A stretch of DNA of 64,000 nucleotides from Streptomyces endocoffeicus (lineage in GTDB: Bacteria; Actinomycetota; Actinomycetes; Streptomycetales; Streptomycetaceae), in assembly GCF_016741935.1 (NCBI RefSeq), contig NZ_JAERRG010000015.1, positions 124,001 to 188,000 on the forward strand. Reading direction: 5' to 3'. The position numbers were made by a program, and so were the translations under genes. This document shows, in pieces, positions 58,357-64,000 of this stretch (positions are counted from its first letter, which is position 1; each line of letters opens with the position of its first letter). The notes below the pieces were generated by a model that was not told the origin of the DNA, did not search any database, and saw only the letters and a program-made list of their open reading frames with translations.

Positions 58357-59166
58357 GACGGAGACGGCCTCGGCGTGGATGCCGGGGGCGGTGGCCAGGA
58401 AGTCACGGCTGGCCAGGTCCCAGGGATTGCCCCGGGTGTCGGTGACGGTGCCACCGGCCTCGGCGACCAGCAGCGCGCCGGCCACCAGACCCGAGCGCAC
58501 ATCGGAGAACTGCCAGAACGCGTCCATGCGTCCGGCGGCCACATGGATCAGCTGGAGGGTGGCGGGCACGGAGACCCGGACGACGAGGCCGTGGATCAGC
58601 ATCCGGGTGACCGACGTGCCGATCCGGTGGAAGGTGTGCTCGTCCTCGCCCGGCCGGGCCTGGCCCGTGCCGACCAGGGCCGCGCCCAGGTCCGTCTTGG
58701 CCGACACCCGCAGGGGCGCGCCGTTCAGCTGGGCTCCTTGACCGGCCACCGCGGTGTACCAGTCGCCGGTCAGCGGAAGGTGGACGACGGTGAGCACCGG
58801 GTGGTTGTCGCGGACGAGGGTGGCGGTCACGGCCCAGTCGGACATGCCGTGCACATGGTTGATGTTGCCCTCGGCCGGGTCGACGATCCACCACTCGCCC
58901 GGCGGCAGCGCGCCGCCCTCCAACTCGTCCTCGGCCCAGCGCGCGCCCGGCCTGGCGGCCATCAGCGGCCCCTTCAGGACGTCGAGCACCGCGTCGTCGT
59001 TGGCGTGGATCTCCGTGACGATCTCGTCGAACTCCACCCCGCGGGCGTGTGGGGTGTGGCGCTCCCGCAGCAGGTCGCCGGCGGTGCGTACGGCCTCGGT
59101 GACCCGGGTGAGCAAGGTGGCGTCGAGACCGGTCTCGGAGCTGGTGGTGCCGGTGGAAGTGGACAT
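58339..59166 (-). CDS. Inositol monophosphatase-family protein with altered active site
   Basis: 275 residues. The fold is clear (RPGARWAEDELEGG for the GEE region, residues ~73-85; IVDPAEGNINHVHGM for motif 1, residues ~94-108; SDVRSGLVAGALLVAEAGGT for the WD..A region). However, the metal-binding DPIDGTTN is changed to DPAEGNIN: Asp to Glu99, Thr to Asn101. The family normally hydrolyses phosphomonoesters with Mg2+; these changes could alter metal use or abolish it. ATG 59166. It leads a two-gene unit with the F420-reductase-like gene. Confidence 0.8.
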   Translation of the reverse strand: MSTSTGTTSSETGLDATLLTRVTEAVRTAGDLLRERHTPHARGVEFDEIVTEIHANDDAVLDVLKGPLMAARPGARWAEDELEGGALPPGEWWIVDPAEGNINHVHGMSDWAVTATLVRDNHPVLTVVHLPLTGDWYTAVAGQGAQLNGAPLRVSAKTDLGAALVGTGQARPGEDEHTFHRIGTSVTRMLIHGLVVRVSVPATLQLIHVAAGRMDAFWQFSDVRSGLVAGALLVAEAGGTVTDTRGNPWDLASRDFLATAPGIHAEAVSVLSPIV

Positions 59167-59320
59167 GAGTGCTCCCGTGAGGGTGAGAGAGGGGGAGGCT
59201 TGGCGCGCGCTTCGCCGTCTGTGTCTCGACCGTAGGCACCCTCATCCATGACGGCAATTGCACATATGGCACTGCTGGGTTTACCCGTGTGCAACGGAAG
59301 GCGGTGGGCCGACAAGCGAC

Positions 59321-59352
59321 GCCCGGGCCGAAGCGTTCGCTTCGGCCCGGGC
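59321..59352 (-). terminator. Strong hairpin after dctA
   Basis: GCCCGGGCCGAAGCG (59321-59335), two bases, then the exact complement (59338-59352). It begins 22 bases after the dctA stop and gives a 15-bp stem (effective loop TTCG-type). The best terminator in the window. Confidence 0.8.
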
Positions 59353-59374
59353 GGTTCGCCAGGTGGCGGCGTGG

Positions 59375-60769
59375 TCAGCCGATGGCGGGGACGGGTTCGC
59401 GGGGCGATCCCGCCGGCTCCTCGGGAACGAGGCCGCCGGTGGCCGTGTCATCGGGGTTGAAGGGCAGGTCGCCACGGAGCACCGCCCGGGTCCGGGCCTC
59501 GTCCAGCTGCCCCTCCCAGCGGGCCACGGCCAACGTGGCGACACCATTGCCCACCAGGCTGGTCAGGGCCCGCGCCTCGGACATGAACCGGTCGATGCCG
59601 AAGATCAGCGCGAGAGCCGCCACCGGAACATGGGGGACGGCGCTGAGCGTGGCGGCCAGGGCGACGAAGCCCGAACCGGTCACCCCCGCCGCGCCCTTGG
59701 AGGTGAGCAGCATGACGGCGAGCATGGTCAGCTGCTGGGAGAGGCTGAGGTCCACCCCCACGGCCTGGGCGAGGAACACCGACCCCATGGTGAGGTAGAT
59801 GGCGGTTCCGTCGAGGTTGAAGGAGTACCCGGCGGGCAGCGTGATGCCCACGACCGGCTTCGAAGCGCCCGCGTGCTCCAGCTTGGCCATCATGCGCGGC
59901 AGCACCGGTTCGGTGGACGAGGTGCCGAGCACGATCAGCAGCTCCTCCTTGATGTAGCGGAGGAACGGCAGCAGGCGCAGGCCGCCCAGGCGCATCACCG
60001 AGCCGAGGACCACCAGGACGAAGAAGAGGGCGGTCAGCCAGAACGAGCCGACCAGCAGCGCCAGATGGCGCAGGGTGCCCAGGCCGTAGTTGCCGATGGT
60101 GAAGGCCATCGAGCCGAAGGCGCCGATCGGAGCCAGCCGCATGATCCAGCGGATGAGCCGGAACAGCACCGTGGAGAGCTTCTCGACGCCCGCGGCGATG
60201 CTCGCCCCGGCCTCGCCACTGGCCTGCAGGCCAAAGCCGAACAGGACCGCCACGAGCAGCACCGGCAGGATCTCCTCGCCGGTCAGCGCGGAGACGAGGG
60301 TGTGCGGGATGGTGCTGAGGACGAAGTCCGCGAAGCTCTCATGGGCCTGGGTCGCCTCGGCCGGGAGGCTGTCGGTGTCGAGGGTGGAGACATCGACGTG
60401 CAGTCCGCTGCCGGGCCGTACGACGTTGACCACGACCAGGCCGATGACCAGGGCGATGGTGGTCAGGATCTCGAAGTAGACCAGGGCCTTGAGGCTCACC
60501 CGGCCGACCGTTCTGCGGTCGCTCATGGCGGCGATGCCGTGGACGACCGTACAGAAGATGATCGGCGCGATCATCATCCGCACCAGCGCGACGAAACCGT
60601 CTCCCAGCGGTTTCAGCTCCGCCCCGAAGGAGGGCCACAGCGAACCGACGACGACCCCGGCGAGGACCGCGAGCAGGCACTGGACATAGAGGCGGGACAG
60701 CAGCAGGCGGATGCGGCCGGGCCGGTCGGGGGCGGCGACGGTGCCCGGCGCTGCGGCGTTGCGGCTCAT
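59375..60769 (-). CDS. dctA: C4-dicarboxylate/sodium symporter, DctA family
   Basis: 464 residues. Eight membrane segments with two re-entrant hairpins; signatures ELLIVLGTSSTEPVLPRMM (Ser-rich hairpin 1) and VGITLPAGYSFNLDGTAIYL (TM7), then LTSKGAAGVTGSGFVALAAT. It imports succinate, fumarate, malate or similar acids with Na+ or H+. ATG 60769 overlaps the PrpF-like stop as ATGA, so the two are coupled. The longer open frame upstream belongs to the shadow of that gene. Confidence 0.9.
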   Translation of the reverse strand: MSRNAAAPGTVAAPDRPGRIRLLLSRLYVQCLLAVLAGVVVGSLWPSFGAELKPLGDGFVALVRMMIAPIIFCTVVHGIAAMSDRRTVGRVSLKALVYFEILTTIALVIGLVVVNVVRPGSGLHVDVSTLDTDSLPAEATQAHESFADFVLSTIPHTLVSALTGEEILPVLLVAVLFGFGLQASGEAGASIAAGVEKLSTVLFRLIRWIMRLAPIGAFGSMAFTIGNYGLGTLRHLALLVGSFWLTALFFVLVVLGSVMRLGGLRLLPFLRYIKEELLIVLGTSSTEPVLPRMMAKLEHAGASKPVVGITLPAGYSFNLDGTAIYLTMGSVFLAQAVGVDLSLSQQLTMLAVMLLTSKGAAGVTGSGFVALAATLSAVPHVPVAALALIFGIDRFMSEARALTSLVGNGVATLAVARWEGQLDEARTRAVLRGDLPFNPDDTATGGLVPEEPAGSPREPVPAIG

Positions 60770-61884
60770 ACGGGGCGTCCTTCCGGGACGGGAACGAGAA
60801 GTTCGGCTCGGGCGATGCGCCGGGCGGCGCGGTGCAGGAACACCGTGGGGGACGCGCCGTCCGGTGCGGGGACGGCTCGGGCGGTGATGACGCCCGCGGG
60901 GGTGCCCAGCCGCAGCGTGCCGTCGGCGGTCTGCCGCGTGACGCGGTGGGCGAGGGTGCCGGGGGTCGCGGCGGCCGTCGCCAGGGCGACGGCGGAGGTG
61001 AGGCCGATCGCCGGATGCGGGGCGTGCATGGAGACCATGCGCACGGCCACGTCGTACTGGTCCTGAGTGACCCGCGGGCCGTGAGTGGTGCGATATGTTA
61101 CGGGCCCGCCGACGACACCGACCTTGGGCACCGCATGGCTGACCGGGGCGTCCTCGCGGACCAGCCCCATCGCGAGCGCCGCCGTGCGGCGCAGCACGGT
61201 GAGCGCGGGCACCACGGCGGCGAACGCGGCCGGGGACTCGGAGCCGTCGAGGCCGAACGCCTTGGCGTCGAAGAGCGCGGCGGGCGCGCCCGCGTCCACG
61301 AGCGAGGCTTCGACGGGGCCGTCCGGCCCGGTCAGAGTGTCCAGGGGGCGGCCGGTGGGCAGGGCGCGGCCGGTGGTGGAACCCGCCGGGTCCTGGAACC
61401 CCAGCAGCACCGGCACCCCGAGCGCGTCGGTGCCGGGCACCACGGCGGTGCCCTCGTCGGGCGCGGTCAGGCCGGGGGTGGGGATGGTGCCGGTGAGGCG
61501 GGCCCCGGTGTTCACATTGAGCATGCGGACGGTGGTGGTGTCCGAGGTGATCGGCACCAGACCGCGGTGGACGGCGTACAGCGCGACCGCGGTGGCGCAG
61601 TTGCCGCAGTTGCTGGTCCACTCCACCCGCTCATCGCCGATGCCCACCTGCGCGAAGGCGTAGGAGACATCGACGCCCGCCACGTCCGACGTCTGGACGA
61701 TCGCGGCCTTGGAGGTGGTGGAGGAGGCGCCGCCCACGCCATCGATCTGACGGGGGTCGGCCGCGTTGAAGGCGGCGAGCAGCAGGGTGTCGGCATCCAC
61801 TCCGGTGGCCACCACATCGTGGTGGTCGAAGATCCAGCACTTGCTGGTACCCCCGCGGATCATCTCGCCCTGCAGACGCAACAC
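60766..61884 (-). CDS. PrpF-like aconitate isomerase / 4-oxalomesaconate tautomerase
   Basis: 372 residues from GTG 61884, chosen because GGGGAG lies six bases upstream; ATG 61947 would add 21 residues without a ribosome site. EMIRGGTSK near the N terminus, GVGGASSTTSKAAIV and EWTSNCGNCATAVALYAV are the PrpF/diaminopimelate-epimerase-like fold with catalytic Lys and Ser/Cys residues. Relatives isomerise 2-methyl-trans-aconitate or tautomerise oxalomesaconate. Fused translation with the dicarboxylate symporter and a LysR regulator next door indicate use of a tricarboxylic or aromatic-derived acid as a nutrient. Confidence 0.82.
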   Translation of the reverse strand: MLRLQGEMIRGGTSKCWIFDHHDVVATGVDADTLLLAAFNAADPRQIDGVGGASSTTSKAAIVQTSDVAGVDVSYAFAQVGIGDERVEWTSNCGNCATAVALYAVHRGLVPITSDTTTVRMLNVNTGARLTGTIPTPGLTAPDEGTAVVPGTDALGVPVLLGFQDPAGSTTGRALPTGRPLDTLTGPDGPVEASLVDAGAPAALFDAKAFGLDGSESPAAFAAVVPALTVLRRTAALAMGLVREDAPVSHAVPKVGVVGGPVTYRTTHGPRVTQDQYDVAVRMVSMHAPHPAIGLTSAVALATAAATPGTLAHRVTRQTADGTLRLGTPAGVITARAVPAPDGASPTVFLHRAARRIARAELLVPVPEGRPV

Positions 61885-61973
61885 AACGGACTCCCCACGG
61901 CCGTGGAATCGACACTCCGCCGACGGCTCCTCCGCGGGCGGTGGCATCTACGGTGTGTTACGGCAGCGTGAAG

Positions 61974-61979
61974 TACAAT
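61974..61979 (+). promoter_or_regulatory. Possible -10 of the LysR promoter
   Basis: TACAAT lies 52 bases before the LysR start in the gap between divergent genes. No clear -35. A CTGC...GCAG inverted repeat just downstream (about 61988-62006) may be the LysR site. Confidence 0.3.
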
Positions 61980-62030
61980 CTCGGAAATCTGCAGGGGTAT
62001 TAAGCAGAACTGAACGCTGGAGGTGATGCC

Positions 62031-62990
62031 GTGCTGGACGTCCGGCGCATTCTGCTCTTCGCCGAGGTGGCCCGGCGCGGCTCCATGACGGCCACCGCCC
62101 GCGCCCTGAACTACACGCCATCAGCGGTGTCACAGCAGATCAGCCGACTGGAGACGGAGGCCGGCCAGCCGCTGCTGGACCGCCACGCACGGGGTGTCAC
62201 CCTCACCGACGCCGGGCGCGCCCTCGCCGACCGGGGGGAGCGGATCGCCCGTGAGCTGAAGGCCGCGGAGAGTGAGCTCGCCGACTTCGCGGGACTCCGC
62301 GCGGGCACTCTGCGCATCGGCACCTTCCCCACCGTCGGCGCCTCGCTGCTGCCGCCCGCCGTCATCGCCTTCCGCGACACCCACCCGGACGTACGGCTCA
62401 CCGTGCGCAGCGCCCGTATCGCGGGCCTGTGGTCGATGCTGGAGAGCCGGGAGATCGAGATGTCGCTGATGTGGGACTACGACTGGTGCCGGATCGACCG
62501 CGAGGACGTGGACATCACCCCGCTCCTCGACGATCCGCCCGCCCTCCTGGTCGGTGACCGCCACCCGCTGGCCACCCGTACCGACGCCACGCTCGCCGAT
62601 CTCGCCGACGATCCGTGGATCACCCGTGCCGACCGCCATCCGGTGGCCGAGGCCCTGGTGCGCAGTTGCCGGGCGGTGGGCTTCGAACCGCAGATCGCCT
62701 ATGAGGCACACGACTACCAGGAGGCGCAAGGCCTGGTGGCCGCCGGTCTGGGCGTGGCGCTGGCCCCGACCCTGGCCCTGGAGGGCATTCGCCCGGGCGT
62801 CAGTGTGCTGCCCCTGCGGCCGCCCGCACCGGTGCGCCGGATCCTGCTCGTGCGCATGGCCGACCACGCCCTCACCCCCGCCGCCGGGGCGTTCCTCGGT
62901 TCGCTGCGCGAGAGCGCCGCGGCCCGGCGGACCGACGCGATGGACATGGGCGGGCGAGCGGCGGTGCCGGATCCCCGATCCGGCTCATGA
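62031..62990 (+). CDS. LysR-family regulator of the PrpF/DctA genes
   Basis: 319 residues. Helix-turn-helix LDVRRILLFAEVARRGSMTA and NYTPSAVSQQISRLETEAGQ, followed by the substrate-binding domain GTLRIGTFPTVGASLLPPAV, IEMSLMWDYDWCRI and QGLVAAGLGVALAPTLALEG. The GTG at 62031 has GGAGGTGAT upstream. Divergent from the isomerase/transporter genes, which it probably activates with the transported acid as co-inducer. Its stop codon lies in the first unit of a tandem repeat. Confidence 0.9.
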   Translation: MLDVRRILLFAEVARRGSMTATARALNYTPSAVSQQISRLETEAGQPLLDRHARGVTLTDAGRALADRGERIARELKAAESELADFAGLRAGTLRIGTFPTVGASLLPPAVIAFRDTHPDVRLTVRSARIAGLWSMLESREIEMSLMWDYDWCRIDREDVDITPLLDDPPALLVGDRHPLATRTDATLADLADDPWITRADRHPVAEALVRSCRAVGFEPQIAYEAHDYQEAQGLVAAGLGVALAPTLALEGIRPGVSVLPLRPPAPVRRILLVRMADHALTPAAGAFLGSLRESAAARRTDAMDMGGRAAVPDPRSGS

Positions 62991-63043
62991 CGGGCTCAGC
63001 TCATGACGGGCTCAGCTCATGGCGGCTCAGCTCATGACGGGCT
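62984..63043. repeat. 15-16-bp tandem repeat between LysR and hydrolase genes
   Basis: Four units of CTCATGACGGGCTCAG (62984-62999, 63000-63015, 63016-63030 shortened, 63031-63043 partial) fill the whole intergenic gap. Confidence 0.85.
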
Positions 63044-63044
63044 C

Positions 63045-64000
63045 TCACAGCGAGGAGATCACCCGCCCGCGGTCCTCCATGGCCCGGCGGGCCAGTCGGG
63101 AGGCGGGCGCGAGGCGGTCGTACTCATGGATGGCCCCGCTGTGCAGATGCAGTTCGGTGGGGATGTCGGCGTCGGCGAGCCGCTGGGCGTAGGTGACGGC
63201 CTCCGCGCGGAAGATGTCGAGCTCCCCGACCTCGACATAGGCCGGTGCCAGGCCCTCGACGGTGGCGACGCGCGCGGGCGCCACCTGCGGCGGGACGTCG
63301 TCGGTGCCGAACGCAGCGCCCAGCAGGGCATGCCAGCCGGTCCAGTTGTCGTCCCAGGTCCAGGCCACATAGGGGGTCAGCCGGGGATCCGGGGTGAGCG
63401 TGCGGTCGTCCAGCATGGGATACAGCAGGGCCTGGTGGGCGAGCGGAACGCCCCGGTCACGGGCGAGGACCGCCACTCCGGCGGCGAGCCCACCCCCGGC
63501 GCTGTCGCCCATGACGGCGATCCGGCGGGGGTCGACCCTCAGCTCGGGCGCCTGGTCGCCCAGCCAGGTCAGCGCGGCGAACACATCCTCCACGGGGCCG
63601 GTGCCGGTGGCAGCGTCGGGGGCCAGACGGTAGTCCACGGACAGAAACGGTACCCCGGTGGCCTGGACATACCCGGCGACCACGGAGTCGTAGAGATCGA
63701 CACTTCCGGCGATCATCCCTCCGCCATGGGCGTAGACGACCGCGGAACCCGGCGCGGACTCGGCCTTCTCGTACCAGCGGACGAGGATCTCCGCCCCGTC
63801 CGCGGACCGCACCTTGTGCGAGGACGCCTTCACCAGCGGATAGCCGGACGGGTACGCCGGGAGCAGCGAGGCCATCCACCGCATCGAGGCCATGCCCCTG
63901 GCGCGCAGCGTCCGCCAGTCATCGCGATCGGGCGGGGGAGTGGGGTCGCTCTGTTCGGCGAGGGCCTGGAGAACCGCGGCGAGCTCAGGGTCGAGGGTGA
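63045..64000 (-). CDS. Alpha/beta hydrolase (HSL-type lipase/esterase), N terminus beyond the window
   Basis: At least 318 residues visible. YAHGGGMIAGS (oxyanion HGGG), GDSAGGGLA (nucleophile Ser), VGELDIFRAE (Asp) and SGAIHEYDRL (His) are the hormone-sensitive-lipase-like esterase triad. An in-frame ATG at 63893 exists, but the coding frame continues upstream of it with LDPELAAVLQALAEQ and DWRTLRARG, typical N-terminal family sequence, so the true start lies past 64000. Substrates of these enzymes are short acyl esters; the natural one is unknown. Confidence 0.85.
   Translation of the reverse strand, partial: TLDPELAAVLQALAEQSDPTPPPDRDDWRTLRARGMASMRWMASLLPAYPSGYPLVKASSHKVRSADGAEILVRWYEKAESAPGSAVVYAHGGGMIAGSVDLYDSVVAGYVQATGVPFLSVDYRLAPDAATGTGPVEDVFAALTWLGDQAPELRVDPRRIAVMGDSAGGGLAAGVAVLARDRGVPLAHQALLYPMLDDRTLTPDPRLTPYVAWTWDDNWTGWHALLGAAFGTDDVPPQVAPARVATVEGLAPAYVEVGELDIFRAEAVTYAQRLADADIPTELHLHSGAIHEYDRLAPASRLARRAMEDRGRVISSL

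Overview
This is chromosomal DNA from a high-GC filamentous actinomycete, almost certainly a Streptomyces. Coding sequence has very strong GC bias at the third codon position, GTG and TTG starts are frequent, neighbouring genes often overlap by ATGA/GTGA, TTA codons are rare, and typical Streptomyces families are present (zinc-free S18, Spo0M, LytR-CpsA-Psr, DinB, MmyB-type XRE).

Left arm (1-17.35 kb): a zinc-homeostasis pair (CobW-like protein and cysteine-free S18); a five-gene sugar-acid operon on the minus strand (LacI regulator, D-2-hydroxyacid dehydrogenase, D-mannonate dehydratase, fructuronate reductase/mannitol dehydrogenase family, MHS transporter) with two clear LacI-type operators; a His-rich CDF metal exporter beside a CzrA-like ArsR sensor; an APC permease; a decayed epimerase tail, a GT2 glycosyltransferase, a hypothetical gene and a truncated MerR gene; DinB, a Spo0M-like protein, a LysR regulator and a DUF6817-type protein.

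Centre (17.8-48.5 kb): one long plus-strand gene cluster for a phage-tail-like contractile injection system (CIS/eCIS). The order is sheath, tube, Zn-ribbon assembly protein, Pro-rich protein, DUF4255 terminator, AAA+ ATPase, small overlapping protein, a 2213-residue DUF4157 protein, a HEAT-like protein (probable immunity), split tube-adaptor/LysM, split gp27-like hub/gp5-like spike, PAAR-like tip, gp25, two large baseplate proteins, a tail-protein-I/beta-helix fusion, a DUF6519-like protein and a peptidoglycan amidase. Most junctions overlap, so translation is probably coupled. The striking part is 31.1-32.9 kb: the C-terminal domain of the giant protein and the gene after it are visibly AT-richer than everything around them, as expected for an exchangeable toxin/immunity cassette. 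Four TTA (bldA-dependent) codons lie in 31.1-34.1 kb.

Right arm (48.6-64 kb): a TetR-controlled cassette of UDP-glucose dehydrogenase, GT1 glycosyltransferase and DHA2 efflux pump, which could conjugate and export a compound; an SDR/XRE divergent pair sharing an inverted-repeat operator; GlsB-like and LCP envelope proteins; an F420-reductase-like protein and an inositol-monophosphatase-like protein with an altered active site; a LysR/PrpF/DctA organic-acid module; and an alpha/beta hydrolase cut by the window edge. I see no tRNA, rRNA, CRISPR array or insertion sequence.
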